Below are positions 23,019 to 35,481 of a stretch of DNA of 64,000 nucleotides, piece after piece. This DNA is from Papilionanthe hookeriana x Papilionanthe teres (lineage: Eukaryota > Streptophyta > Magnoliopsida > Asparagales > Orchidaceae): positions 14,294,310-14,358,309 of the forward strand of contig CM040430.1 in the NCBI GenBank assembly GCA_022702705.1, given 5' to 3'. The notes beneath the pieces were generated by a model. The model ran no database searches. It worked only from the letters and a program-made list of their open reading frames with translations, and was not told the DNA's origin. Each line of letters opens with the position of its first letter. Position 1 is the first letter of the stretch. Position numbers and translations under genes: made by a program.

Positions 23019-25619
23019 CCTCACCCTCTCGGCCAAAGGAGGTGCCGAACCAAAACCTTAAGGAAACTCGCCAAAATCACTCCGCATCACTTTCCACACA
23101 TAGAGCACTTGATCCCCACCGAATTCCAGCCCCAATTCCTCCAACTGAGCCCAATTTCGAGCTCAAAATTCCACCCAAAACCAGGACACTTCTCCACAGC
23201 TGGGTCAATCCCCAAATTGATTGATCCTACACCTTCACCTGCACCGAGGGAAGAGGTCCACCAGCAAAAGCCCCCTCTCCGAGCCACCCATCCGTTCCGG
23301 ACTCCAAGCTTTGTGATCGGGCTTGGTCGAAATCATACCTGGACAATTCACTGAGCCAAGGGACTTCATCTGGAGCTTGCTTGGACCCAATCGAAGGTGA
23401 CACAACCCTCAGATTGAAGCCACACTTCTCTGAGCAAAGGTATGAGCTAACTCTTTATCTCAAGCTTCTGGAGATTCTCCATTTCAAATGCCTTAATTTC
23501 AATGCATGATCACCGTATAGATGTATTCGTCTCTTCAAGACGAATCCATACAGCACAAGAACACGAAAATCCGTTAAGTATTGAGTGAGATATTAGGGAT
23601 TTAGTGTGGACGGTTCTCAGGTTAGGAGGCTTGGGGACGATGAACGGATGCCGTTCATTTAATACACGCGCGGACGGACGACCAGGATCGCGATGGATGA
23701 GGAGACGGAACGATACAGAGGGCCCCCGGAGCGCTGAGGTGGACGGCGGCGCCGAATCAGAAGACGACACGCGACGCTTCGGAGATGCCTAGGTTGAGTC
23801 AGCGCCGCGTGGATAAGTAGAAAAATAGGTTATTTTTCTATTTATTTAATTCCCTAAACTTCAAAAAATCCATATCTTTGTGTAGAAAAATCACAAAAAT
23901 AAAATAAAAATACCCTCTTGCTCAGTGAACAGAGGAGAATAATGTGGAAAAGAAATTAATTAATTTTGCCCAGTACTTTATTTTTAATTAATTATTTACT
24001 CCCTGCATTGTTTTAATTCTCCATGCATTCATACAATTCACCATGGCATGAGACCATAGGGCTTTGAAGCCTCCGAACTCGGGAACATTCCCCGAATTTT
24101 CCAAGGTCGGAGGCCATCTCCGTGAAAAGTTATTGATTTTTCAAATGCATGTGGTCGTTTTGAGTATTTTAATTCCAAAAATTAGCATGTTGTGAAATAA
24201 ATTCTAGGAAAATTTGGTGATGTTTCTTATGACCAGAGAACCCTAGGAAAAATAGGACTTGAGTTAATTCACTCGCATTAACCCTAATCTGCCTAAATAC
24301 CCAAAATCGAACTTTAGTTAATTAGAGTTAACCATAGATCAAATTGACTTGAAATCAATTCTCCACTGACCTTTAGGATTAGAGGAACCCACCATAAAAA
24401 TTTGAAGTCAATTGGACTTGGTTAGCCCTACTAAATGGTTTGATTAAGCCATTTAGTCATTTTAAACTTTAAAAATTCATAACTTTCAAAATACCTTTCA
24501 AAAATTCACCAAATTGGTTTTGGAGCCTCTCTGATATCAGGGAATTTAAGAAAATTAAAATTTCAATTTTCTAAAAAAGTTAATTTTTTAGTATTATTTT
24601 AATATTTTAATAATTAAAAAATAATAAAAAATTACAAAAATAATAAAATTCACCAAAATGTCATATTTTGAATTCTAACCACTTAGGAACAAACCCCATA
24701 TTTTTCTTATGTCTCTAGGTTGAGATATTAAATTTTAAAGCCTTGGGGTAATTTTTAAGATTAAAAAAATACATTTTCTAGCATTTCCACTAAAATAATT
24801 CCAATAAATTAAGGAAAAATCAGAAAATTGTAAAATTTGGTTCTCTGGAATCCTTGATATCAGAGAGAATTTTAAAAATTATAAAATTCATTTTTCAACT
24901 CATATTCTATTTTTAAATTAATTAATACTCCAGAACTTAAAATAATTTTAATAAATAAAATATAATTCAAAAAAATCACAAAAATTGGTCCAAATGGTCC
25001 TCTGGTCATTAGGAATGTCCCATAATTTTCTTAAGGACAGAAACTTTCCCTTGGTCATATTATTAAATTTTCCTTGGAAATCCTTATTTTCCACCAAAAA
25101 TAATTATATAAATAAATTAAATACAGAAAAATCACATTTTCTCCTCCAATGTCTTTATTGACATATGAGTGAAGTCACATAAAAATTTTAAATTCATTTG
25201 AGCTCAATTTAGTGAGTTATGAAATTATTAAGCTTGAAGGGCAAAATGGTAATTAAAATTTTAACCCTTAAATTAAAACTTTAGGTTTAATGAAATAAAA
25301 AAGTAAAATATTTGATCCTAATCTGATTTGGATGATTGAAATTTAAATAATTAAAGGGTAGAAACCTACTAAACAATTTAAAAATAATTAAAATAAACCT
25401 TAATCAAATAAGTAATTAAATTTGGAAGAATAATAAAATTGGAATTATTAAAATAGGGATATTATTAGGAAGAGATTTATTCTTTAATCCAAAGATCCCT
25501 AAATTAATCATCCCAATAATATTTAATTCTTAATTAAAATGATAATCCAAGTTTAAAGATTTAAAATGCTAAAAGACTTAATCATTAAATTAAGTTAAGG
25601 TTAAATTATTTAAAGCAAA

Positions 25620-26105
25620 TCTCTTTAAAATAAAATATTAAATTAAATTAAATTAAAACAAATTAAATTAAATTAAATTAAATTAAAACAAATTAAATTA
25701 AATTAAAATTAAATTAAATTAAATTAAATTAAATTAAAACAAATTAAATTAAATTAAATTAAATTAAAACAAATTAAATTAAAATTAAATTAAATTAAAT
25801 TAAATTAAATTAAATTAAAACAAATTAAATTAAATTAAAATTAAGTTAAATTAAATTAAATTAAAATTAAATTAAATTAAATTAAATTAAAACATATTAA
25901 ATTACATCAAATTAAATTAAATTAAATCAAAATTAAATTAAATTAAATCAAATTAAATTTAATTTAATTTAATTAAATTAAATTAAATTAAATTAAATTA
26001 AATTAAATTAAGCTAAATCATATTATATTAAATTAACTTAAAATTAAATGAAATCAAATTAAATCACATTAAATTAAATTAAGTTAAATTAAATTGAATT
26101 AAATG
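25620..26105. repeat. TTAAA pentanucleotide array
   Basis: AAATT/TTAAA units with regular AAACA interruptions in R/U5 of the nested solo LTR. This is the complementary-strand counterpart of the array at 11715-12095. Confidence 0.95.
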
Positions 26106-27879
26106 ACATCACCTAAGACATGAAGAATTCAAAATAAATCTAAAATAACTTGAACAATATTCCAAACTTAAATCATTAATTTGAACTTAAATTTGAATCA
26201 CAAATCATTAAATATCATTTTGCTCTTATGAGCTTTTACTATTATAACTCCTAAATCGAGTATCAAGTGAAATGTCATTTCACTCATAAGGATATCAAAA
26301 CATCCTAATTCACCGAGCAAGAAATAAAACTTAACTTAAACACTCCGGATGATTAATTCACCTCGCACAATGAATTCATTCGACTCGTGACAATTTCGAA
26401 ATGTAGAAAAGATGTTTAAGATTCGTCTTAAACACTTCCTCAATATGATGGAATGTCCTTAAGAACAAATCGAGCTTAGCTTGTTCTTCGGTGAAGGAAA
26501 TCATCCTTAAAACCAAAATCGAAGACCTAGACGTCATAGGAATGACTAGCTATAGGATTAGGATTTTGCGTAGAAACCATAACCTTTCCCTTAGCCTTTA
26601 CCTAGGAAATTGCTATAAATGCTTAAATGCTCTAAATTGTATTTTAAGTGTAGCTTGGGATGACGGGAAGACCCTCCAGTGTACGCTTTTATTTTATTGC
26701 AATTTATCTTACCGCAATTCATTTACTCGTGTCGCACTTTGCCTTTCTTGCATGATAAACAACAGCTTGCATGAAAACCTACACCTTTAGGACGTAAAAC
26801 CAAAACTCGAAACCCATAACTAAATTAAAAGACACTACAAGATAAAATTTACCGCCACAACATTTCAAAATATAAGACAACTCAAAATTTAATCACAAAC
26901 GGAACAACAAAACCGCAACTACAACTAAATTAAAACGTCTCATCGAATGATCGGGAATACCTCTGATGATGTAACCCACGTCTTACTAATGAGATTTCCC
27001 ACGTGCCTAAATGAAAGTGCGGAACTCATTTAGTCGAGTTTAGCAAATTCATCCTGACTAAGTGAATTCGATGAAAATAACGGTGCCGGATGACTGAACC
27101 GCGGGATCTTAATCGGCTCGGCTTTAATCAACTCTAAGACCCGTTTTAATTAAAATATTAAAGACACATGGAAATTAAGACTTTCTCTAAAACCAAACAC
27201 TTCTCTCATCTCCCGATTTATGACTTCTAAAACTAAACCTCCGCAACAACAAGGAGCTCTGAGTATGGCAGGCAAGCACGGCCATCGTCATCGACGAAAA
27301 CCCGAGTCTACTTCAAGAAAACTTTCCTTAGAATTAAATAACCAAGCCGTAGGACTTCGAGGTAGTTTGCCTAGTGCAACATAAATCCTCAATTCTTTGT
27401 TAGGCATTTGCATGATCATATCGTGTAAATTAAGCCCTAACTGGTCTTAGGATTTCCGAGGTAATCGTCCGATACGACATAAACCCTCACATCTTCGAGG
27501 CTATTTGTATGATTTTATCATACAAATATAAGTCCTAATTAATTAAAATTGGCAAGATCAAAACATTAAATAAACATTAGGACTTTCTTAAATTAAAGCC
27601 AAACAATAGGATAGCCAGGAAATTACCGAAGTTCGCCTCGAATCTGTAATTTCTCCTACCTTTCCTCCTTTGAATTCCCAAGATAAAATGTTCCAAATTT
27701 GATCCATTCCCTATCGAAATTCCAAAATTCAATCCTCGAAAACTTAAACTTTGAAATTCTCGAGAGCAGAACTACCGATTATTATCGAGAGTTTTCTTAG
27801 GTGATTCTCGTCACTTAAGATGTAATTAACTATAGGGGCTTGCCCTTATAGGGAACTTTAAGAACCCAGGTAATATAAA

Positions 27880-28024
27880 CCCTGCTTAATTCATTTATAT
27901 TAAGCAGGGGAATTTGTCGGCTTATAAAATTGGTTCGCAGACCAAACGGACATCACAAATCTTCTAGTTTATTTAATCGAGCCCCATCATCAAGTAGTGT
28001 ATCTATTCTCCGGGATAGATATAT
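27880..28024 (+). other. U5 stem-loop pair
   Basis: 27880-27909 pairs CCCTGCTTAAT with ATTAAGCAGGG perfectly around an 8-nt loop. 27997-28024 pairs fully with wobbles (GTGTATCTATTC with GGGATAGATATAT). Between them lies a conserved U5 segment. Confidence 0.7.
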
Positions 28025-28165
28025 AGTTTGTGGTGCGACGCTCGTTTATATAAACTATTCGGGATGTGAGATCAGTTTGATTTCATATCTTAAAATTTTC
28101 AAATTTAAAATTATTTTCAAAATCAAATGTTATCTTTTAAACTATATTTAAAATATAAAAAATTC

Positions 28166-28188
28166 GCCGACAATTTCTGTAGGCGACC
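28166..28188 (+). other. Fossil LTR-end/PBS-like motif inside U5
   Basis: GCCGACAATTTCTG followed by TAGGCGACC, about 45 bp before the true LTR end. Same as 9631-9653 and 63440-63462; 37014-37036 differs by one or two bases. Confidence 0.6.
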
Positions 28189-28231
28189 CCCCTTTTCAAA
28201 ATAAAATACATAACCTAAAAATATGCCGACA

Positions 28232-29250
28232 GCGGTGTGCAAGAATAGGTTTCTTGAGAACTAGAACTAAATCACCGACTTTGAATGCTCTCGGCGACCC
28301 GCTTATCGTGGGCCCGGATCATCTTCGCTCGATATAGTTTCGCATCTCGCCGGGCCGCAAGGCGCTTCCCTTCCAAACTTTCCAGCTTCTTCCGGCCGTA
28401 GTCTGGCATTCTCTTCTGTAGTAATCTTGTTCGCAACTGCGATTCGGAGTGACAGAAGCTGAACCTCCAAAGGTAAAACGGCCTCGGACCCGTACACCAG
28501 AGCGTAGGGCGTAGACTGAGTAGGAGTTCTGAAAGTCGTCATGTAGGCCCATAAGGCTTCTAACAACTTCTCGTGCCAATTTCTCTTGTTGTCGTCCAAA
28601 GTTTTCTTTAGGATTTGGACGAGAGTTTTATTAAAGGCCTCGGCCAAGCCGTTTGCTCTCGGGTAGTAGATCGTCGAATATCGCCGCCGATCCCGTGCCT
28701 TCGACAAAATCGTTGATCTTCGTACTTCCGAATGCCGACCCATTATCCGATATAATTCGCGCGGTACTCCGAAACGGTAGACCACCCGATTCTCGAAGAA
28801 CCGTAACACATGGTGTGCTTTAACTTCCCTGAGCGGTAGAGCTTCTGCCCATTTGGAAAAGTAATCTGTTGCTGCAAGAATGAAGCGATGTCCTCTTGAA
28901 GAAGGCGGTTCTATCGGACCCACTATATATGTGCCCAACACTCAAATGGCCATGACGCAATCGTCGGATGTAGCACATTTGGAGGTTGATGTAGAATCAC
29001 TCCATGCACTTGGCACTGGTGACAGCTTTTGGCAACTTTCATGCGGCCGATCATCATCGAGGGCCAGTAGTACCCTAGTCTTTTAATCTTCATTTTCATT
29101 TTCGGACCTGATTGATGAGCGCCACAAAGTCCTGAGTGCACCTCTTTAACAATTTCACGAGCCTCGGACCCGCTTAGGCACCTTACCCACATCTGGTCAA
29201 AAGACCTTCTGTATAACGTATTATTTATTAATGTGTAAGACAGAGTTCTT
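28232..29250 (-). pseudogene. Integrase zinc-binding and catalytic region, giant element
   Basis: Minus-strand pol continues from RNase H. The zinc-binding region has HSGLCGAHQSG and then SCHQCQ. The catalytic core is recognisable by GPIEPPSSRGHRFILAATDY, ANGLAEAFNKTLVQILKK with the catalytic Glu region, and NWHEKLLEALWAY. The first Asp segment, before GPIEP, and the second, around 28740, are damaged by substitutions and frame changes, and the frame shifts again near 28380. The C-terminal half of the module stops at the duplication 28232-28236 and resumes at 20604. Tat-type; inactive as it stands. Confidence 0.92.
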
Positions 29251-29900
29251 TTCTTGATTTGATGGGCTAACGACTTATCGTGCAGTAGATTTCCTATTTG
29301 CAAGTAGTCTATTAGTGGTTGTCGCCAATCTTCTGCATTCTCTGCTATTGTTGCAACTGATTCTTCTGCCTTTTCTGATTCAGACATTGCGTCCATGTCG
29401 AGCCGTGATAGGATCCGTTTGTCCCCGAACCGACACTTCAACCGACTCATCCCGCGGGCGTGCAAATTCTTTTGCAAGGCGAGCTGAGAGCATCCGCAAG
29501 AGCATTTTCTTTTACGGGAATTTTGTAGATTGTCACATTTGGAATTTGCTCCAACAGTTTCATGGCATACTGAAAGTACTGCTCGAGTTTTGGCTTTAGA
29601 ATCCTGTACTGTTCGACGATCTGTTGAATGATCAATTGCGAATCCCCTTAGATGTTGATATCTGTTATCCCCATCTGAATGGTTAACTCCAATCCAGTTA
29701 TGAGAGCTTCGTATTCCGCTCGTTGTTTGTACACGCTCCGTTAAGTGGTAGGAGTATCTTAACATCCCCCGCTCCGGTGTTATAAAGATTAGTCCGATTC
29801 CGCCTTCACAGGCACTATCGTTTGCAATTCTTTGTCTTTCTGTGCTGAAGATGCTCCATCGAAGTACAGTTCCCAATGCTGATCATCGAGGTCTTCTAAA
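29251..29900 (-). pseudogene. Second (archaeal-type) RNase H region
   Basis: Tat elements carry an additional, archaeal-type RNase H (aRH) between the usual RNase H and integrase. The domain would open with WELYFDGASS (about 29860-29890), with YFDG holding the first metal-binding Asp. It continues through GIGLIFITPERG, then IIQQIVEQYRI and VKENALADALSS in another frame. At least two frameshifts scatter these pieces. I identify it from order and motifs; a profile search would separate aRH from the first RNase H. Confidence 0.8.
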
Positions 29901-30600
29901 TTCATTATTTGTTCGTCAGGTAAGTCTTCGTTGAGAGGCGATTTTGCTGGCAAAGGGTGTGCTGCAAGGAAGTCTGCTAGGACTTGTCCCTTTACGGCAC
30001 GAAGAGGCACAAAAGTTATATCGAATTGCAATACTATCATCGACCACCTGGCAAGTCTGCCAGAAAGTGTTGGACGGGTCATCAAAGATTGCAATGGATT
30101 AAACTTTGAAATAAGGTTGACCTTATGAGAAAGCATGTAATGCCTGAGCTTCTAAGCTGCAAAGATCAGGGCCAAACAATGCTTCTCAATAGGAGGATAT
30201 TTTACTTCCGTCGGAATCAGACGACGACTTAAGTAGTAGAGAGCGTTCTCTTTTCCCTCGTCATTGACCTGGGCTAGCAGGGCTCCAAGGGATCGTCTAA
30301 AGCCGCGGTATAAAGTATTAAAGGTCGACCTGAGACTGGGGCTGCTAAGACAGGAGGTGTCATTAAATACTGCTTAATATCCTCGAAGGCCCGCTGGCAT
30401 TTCTCTTCCCAAATGAATTTGGCGTCTTTTTTTACTAATGCCGAGAAGGGCTGACACCTACCTGACAAGTTCGAGATAAAGCTTCGAAGATATGCCAATT
30501 TCCCTTGAAAGGACCGTAGTTGTTTCAAGGTTTTAGGAGGTGGCATTTCTAAGATAGCTTTAATCTTCTCCGGATCGATTTCAATTCCGCGATGTCGGAC
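29901..30600 (-). pseudogene. RT connection and first RNase H region
   Basis: It starts after the RT palm with IDPEKIKAILEMPPPK and the RSFQGKLAYLRSFISNLS thumb/connection typical of Ty3/gypsy, then PLILYTAALDDPL. A second piece (30136-29900) carries TRPTLSGRLARW and KGQVLADFLAAHP, the usual end of the gypsy RNase H. A frameshift lies between about 30274 and 30140. First-strand RNA removal would depend on this domain. Confidence 0.85.
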
Positions 30601-31296
30601 AACGAATCCTAAGAATTTCCCAGAGGTGACGCCGAAGGCGCATTTCAGGGGATTCATCTTAAGGTTATATTATCTTAATCGCTCGAAAACAATTCTCAAA
30701 TCATACAGGTGATCTTCATTCAGTTTGCTTTTGATAACCATGTCGTCCATGTCGTCCATGTAGCACTCGACTTGGTTGTGAATGAGGTCATCAAAGATCC
30801 TCGTCATTGCTCTTTGGTAAGTTGCTCCTACGTTCTTCAGTCCGAAAGGCATTACTGTGTAGCATTACACTCTGATTGGTGTTCTGAAGGCTGTGAGCTT
30901 TTCGTCTTCTTGTGCCATCTTTATTTGATTATATCCTGATGATCCATCCATGAAAGAGAAGATTTCATGTGTTGACGCTATGTCGATCATCAGTTCTGGA
31001 ATTGGTAGCGGAAATTCGTCTTTTGGACATGCTTTATTTAAATCTCTGAAATACACGCGTACTCTGATCTGACCATTCTTCTTTCGACCGGTACGACGTT
31101 GGCTAACCAAGCTCGGGTATTGCTCTTCACGGACAAATTTAGCGTCTATTAGCTTCTTGACTTCGCCTATTACTTGTTGTTCAATTTCTAGACGCATTCT
31201 TCCAGGAGCTCGTCCGATCGGAACGTAGTAGGATCTACTCCTAACTTGTGAACTCGCGACTTCGGAGCTAATCCCGGCATTTCGTCGTAACTCCAA
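30601..31296 (-). pseudogene. Reverse transcriptase, giant element
   Basis: RT copies element RNA to DNA. Seen in order: FVREEQYPSLVS, GRKKNGQIRV, FRDLNKACPKDEFPLPIPEL, the motif A segment FSFMDGSSGYNQIK with its catalytic Asp, then MPFGLKNVGATYQRAM, the YMDD box and KCAFGVTSGKFLGFVV. A TAA stop lies between RTPIRV and CYTVMPFG, near 30862. The YMDD box is followed by a second MDD because of a 9-bp tandem duplication (30741-30749 and 30750-30758). The frame is the same as that of gag-protease. Confidence 0.95.
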
Positions 31297-32124
31297 GCAA
31301 AACAGTCCTTGAATTCCATTAGTAGCTTAATTATTTCCTCGGAATCATCTTTATTGAGTAAGGAGCTAACAAAGGTTGGCCTAGGCTCTTCGCTAGTACC
31401 TAAGTTAACTTCCATTAACTTGTCTATTCTAGATTTGATTTCTTCTTCGAATTCTGGTGGAGCATCTCCGATTGGTGGATCTTCGAGATCTTCCGAAGCT
31501 TCGAAGCAGTCTTTATTAGGTTCGCAAGTGACAACCAAGCAAAATCCCGTATCATCAACTGATCCTACTGTGTCGAATCCGAGACCATGTTTTGAATTGG
31601 GAGGCTGACCGGCATTATTCCATAATTTTTCAAAGTGTTCTGATCGACCTTTCTTCCATTGTCGGGGTAAGACACCACGTTGAATTAAATTTTGAATACA
31701 AGGAGAGTACCACTCAAAAAGTAGTAACATCTTCTAATTGTACATCTTTTACAGTGTTGGAGGAAGAAGCACCACGGTAAAACTTGATTGGTTTAGTACC
31801 ACCACCATGCACTTACTTGACCACCATACCCTCGATCTTATTAGAACGGATCGGGGTCAGGGTCATAGTATGTACATGATGGTTAATCTTCTCAGACATT
31901 AATTTATATTCTTCATTCTTTTCATCTTCGAGAGAGATCTTGAACTGGGGTTTCTTTTGACTTATTGTCGCTGCTTCTTTCTTAATATCTTCTTCTTCTT
32001 CGGAAGTGTTCTCCCAATCAACATAAATAACCGGTTTCTTCTGTCCAACTGTTCCAACATTTCTTCCACGTCCTCGTCCCCGGCCTCGACCTCGGGTGCG
32101 AGTTCTGGAGAAATCTTCACCATC
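31297..32124 (-). pseudogene. Polyprotein linker between protease and RT
   Basis: This is the stretch between protease and RT in Tat elements. It contains VNLGTSEEPRPTFVSSLLNK, EFKDCFAWSYDEMPGL and HKLGVDP, which precede RT in this lineage. Further upstream in sense is an arginine/glycine-rich patch (about 32050-32110) and acidic segments. Frame changes separate it from both neighbours. No enzyme activity is expected. Confidence 0.8.
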
Positions 32125-33009
32125 TCACCGTAAGGGAGTGGTGAGTAACTGTTGGACTAGAACTTCAAGTTCTTCATCGTCTCGAATTTCTTTTGCTTCA
32201 TTTGGTATGGTATTTCTGGAAAAGATTTTTTTCTTTGGAGGCGCGTAGTAGGCTGCATCTTCATGAATTCCAATTTCATGCACGAAGAATATTTGCAAAT
32301 CACCTTTGATGCACTGTTCCCCTCCTTCGTAATACTTTATGCACTGGTGCAGAGACGACAGTACCATCCGGTTTTCATAGATCCACGGTCGACCCAATAG
32401 AGCGTTGAACGATGTCTCAGAATCAATTATGTGGAATTTTGCGGTTGTCTTTGCTAAATCACCGGTCTTCATTAGTAGTGTTATCGATCCAAGAGCCCTT
32501 TCTCCTTTTTGATTGAAGCCTCTTAATAGCATCTTGTCTGCTTCAAGTTCACGAGCATCAATTTCCAAATATGCTAGCGTCCGAAGATTCATTATGTTGA
32601 TTGATGCTCCTGGATCAATCAACAATCTAGAGAGCGTAAACTTTCCAATACTAACTAAAATGTACAGTAGTCTATTGTGATCTGCTGTTCCAAGTAGTAA
32701 ATCATCATCCGTGAAGGTAACACCATGCTGTCCTTTTAATGAGCAAACCTCGTCGAAGGAATTACGGGTCATTTGAGCTAAGCAAATTTCTGGATCAAGT
32801 AAGGCATTGATCAGAGCTTCCCTCATCTCCTTTGACAGGATCAGAGTGTCGTAGATGCTCAGTTTGGCTGGTAGTTTCCTAAGATGGGCTAGCACATTAT
32901 AGTCCACTTTGTTACCAGAATGTTCAGTTTCTTCCCGGAGGGGCAACTCTTCTGCTGGGGTTGGCTCTTCCTGAGCAACCACCTGCTTTCCTTTATCCTT
33001 AGGACCCAT
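32125..33009 (-). pseudogene. Aspartic protease region, giant element
   Basis: Retropepsin-like protease that would cleave the Gag-Pol polyprotein. The active-site segment is LLIDPGASINIMNLRTL, with DPG in place of the commoner D-S/T-G; as I recall, Pro or Gly here occurs in Tat-type elements. GRPWIYENRMVLSSLHQC follows and is typical. The frame is open for 294 codons, in phase with gag on one side and with RT after two frame changes on the other. Confidence 0.88.
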
Positions 33010-33516
33010 TCTCGGGGGTAGAATTTTTTCACTTCTTAAGTTGACCTCTGTAATTTCTTCTGAATCTGCCAGTGTCTCTTCTTGAATCGGAACGACTGGC
33101 TCTTCTGAAGTTGCTTCGGCGTCTGATAATTCTAACTCTATCGTGATCGGAGCTCCTCGGAATATACAAATAGACTCGTCACTTACTGAACTTTCGTAGC
33201 CATCTTTGTGAATGTTCTCCTCTTCGTCGCGGCTATCTAAGTTTTGTATGATTTGAGAATCATTTATCGTATCGAAATTAAGATCCGGATTAGGTTAGTT
33301 GTCGCTAGTTACGTAATCATTAGAAACAGTCAAGACGTAGCCAACACCATAACTCTTATCATTATAAGATCCCGCTGGGGCGAGCAAATAATCATACAGA
33401 GTCAGAGGTTCGAGGGATTTCTCTCCCGAATCAGAAACAACCATCCTAGGATAAGCAGCCCCTAGTCTACCCTTCGGAACCTCGGTCTTTTCTTCTTCCA
33501 CGATCTTCTCCTCCTC
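33010..33516 (-). pseudogene. Acidic linker between gag and protease
   Basis: Same frame as gag and protease, but interrupted by a stop near 33295 and another near 33510. It is rich in Glu, Ser and Asp with a short conserved-looking LTLYDYLLAPAGSY. I do not recognise a domain. Confidence 0.6.
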
Positions 33517-35259
33517 CTAGGGCGGTTCTTCAATTTCTAGCGATAGTGCCGGCTTGGCAGGTTTTGAACTTTGAGTTGAAGCGCGCACCGAAGCGGTTCG
33601 GATGTGATCCAAAATTTTTTTCGATGACTTCGTCCAAACTGTGCTCCATTCATTAGCAGTCGTGTATGGGTTTATTGGAACAATGGGATCCGTCGAAATA
33701 ACATTGACAGAACCTCCTTTTTGGGGCTCCTTCATGTATTCTTTTGGGATTGTTATGTTCCCTCTTCGGAGATTACCTTCGAGCCAATTCTTAAAGGTGA
33801 AGCAGTCTTCTATCTTATGTCCGATCATCCGGTGGTATGGGCAGTACATCGGGTGATCTTTCTTGTCGACTTCCTCGGCCTTCCTAGGCTCTGGTAACTG
33901 AAAGTCAGGCGTCTTCATCAAGCTACGAAACATTTTTGCCACTGCTTCAGTCTTGAACGGGTATTCCCTATTTAGAAGTTCTCTCAGGGTACGCTGCGGA
34001 CAAGGCGGCTATTCATAATGCTGAGGTGATTGATAGCTCGGTCGAGGTTGTTGGTGGCCCTGTTGAGGTTGCTGATATGTCCGTTGCGGTGGTGGATAAC
34101 TGGGCTGTGGTCGCTCTGGCGGTATCTACACTGGCTGCTTGCCCTTATCTACTGCCGCGACGAGTCCGGACTTCTTTTCGAACGCTTTAACGGGCTTCTG
34201 TTTATCAGTATTGTCTACAAAACTTAGTTGTTTCGCCTCCTCTTGTAAGCTCCCGGCCTTGCTAAGCAACTTCTCAAAAGTCTTGATGGTAAATCCTTTG
34301 AGGAGAAGTGCTATCGGGCCGTGAATATTCTTAAGCAGGATGCCGACTGCATGTTGTTCCTGAAGTTGTGGCTCACATTTCATGCTTAGATTCCTCCATC
34401 GAAGTATGTAATCCACCAAAGTCTCGTTTGGCTTTTGTCGCTCTACCACTAGATCACCGATGGTGATATGGTGTTGAGCTCCGACAAACCGTTTAATGAA
34501 GAGGTTTTCTAGCTCTAAGAAGGTCTTCACTGATCCGTTCGGCAATTCTGCGTACCAGTTGAAGGCAATTCCTGACAAACTACTGACGAACTAGCGGAAA
34601 AGTAAAGCATCACTCCCACCGGCATTGCAGCAACATGCAAGAAAATGTGCCACATGTTGTTGGGGGTTTCCGGTACCATCGAAAGTCTTGAACAGAGGTG
34701 GTACGAAGCCTTTTAGGTATTGGACCGCATCAAATTCCTCGGGGTAAGGTCTACCCGTCTGAATAGATGTTCCATTCTTAGCTTGTGCTAAGGCTTCTCG
34801 CACCTGCTATTCCACCATGCTCTTAATATCTTTCTCGGAATCATACTTTATGCGGGATCTTTCTTTGGTCGCTCATCTCCGTTAACAAACGTAATCTCTT
34901 TCCCTCCATCCGTGATATGGATAACTTTGGGGGCGTCTCTTTTCGAGGCCGTACTCGACTCGGAGAGTGGCTAAAGCTACAGTCATCTCTTTCATCCTCC
35001 TAGCCATCTGGGAAATCATATCATCCTTTTCTTGCAGACGTGCTCTCATTGCCTCCGGTTCTTCTCTTTCTGCATTTGATGGGGCACCTTGCGAAGCTAA
35101 CGATGCCCGTGTCTCAACCATGTTGATCTCAGCATACTCGTCATCCATAAATTCTGAAGAACCAACTTCATCTTCTAGCTTCTCATCTCTTTCTTTTGCT
35201 AACCGTCGGATGTCGGTTCTTAACTTGTCTATGGCATCTTCTAGTGGCCTTTTCTGCAC
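33517..35259 (-). pseudogene. Gag, giant element
   Basis: Gag forms the virus-like particle. In sense: an N-terminal charged, coiled-coil-like part (MRARLQEKDDMISQMARRMK), a segment PPLFKTFDGTGNPQQHV, and the retrotransposon gag core (GIAFNWYAELPNGSVKTF, LENLFIKRFVG, PNETLVDYILRWR). A Pro/Gln-rich linker (about 33990-34130) follows, then a zinc-knuckle-like CPYHRMIGHKIEDC with a C-x2-H-x4-H-x4-C layout, usual for Tat/Ogre. All pieces are in one frame, interrupted by stops near 34126, 34010, 34590 and 34810-34880. Inactive but well preserved. Confidence 0.92.
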
Positions 35260-35481
35260 GGTCTCGCAGTTGTCATGTGACGATTGTCGTACTTCCTCTT
35301 CAGGAGTCTCCTTCTCGCAATAGCACTTTCTTCGGACTCGAGCATCGTAACGAGACTTTTCTTCTCAGGACATTGTTTTGGCCTTAGCTCACCAGTAGTA
35401 GGTCGCCATACCATCCTTCTTGCAGTCGGAAGCCTAGAATTGGATGGTCTGTCGGCTATGTGCTGGAAGGTGGTATCCTCC

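Larger units (their letters stand above)
20605..28231 (+). mobile_element. Solo LTR nested in integrase, giant Tat family
   Basis: 7,627 bp, TGTTGACC...GCCGACA, in opposite orientation to the element it interrupts. It begins with the hairpin GACCTCAT-TTTTG-ATGAGGTC (20609-20629), then a C/A-rich tract (about 21180-22350), a TATA box (23007-23018) and a GC-rich block (about 23600-23820). AT-rich R/U5 follows with the TTAAA array (25620-26105), stem-loops (27880-28024) and a fossil PBS motif (28166-28188). There is no internal region, so it is the product of LTR-LTR recombination. It is clearly younger than its host element because it splits that element's pol. Confidence 0.95.

Noticed and set aside
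27930..28151. About 70-codon frame (RRPNGHHKSSSLFNRAP...) seen in three LTR copies (also 9891-9661 and 63140-63415)
   Set aside because: It lacks a proper ATG in most copies (TTG), is broken in the copy at 37020-37290, and spans the U5 stem-loops. The shared sequence is explained by LTR homology and RNA structure.
34967..35323. Plus-strand frames opposite gag, RT and ORF1
   Set aside because: They are antisense shadows of the gag-pol frames and encode nothing recognisable.
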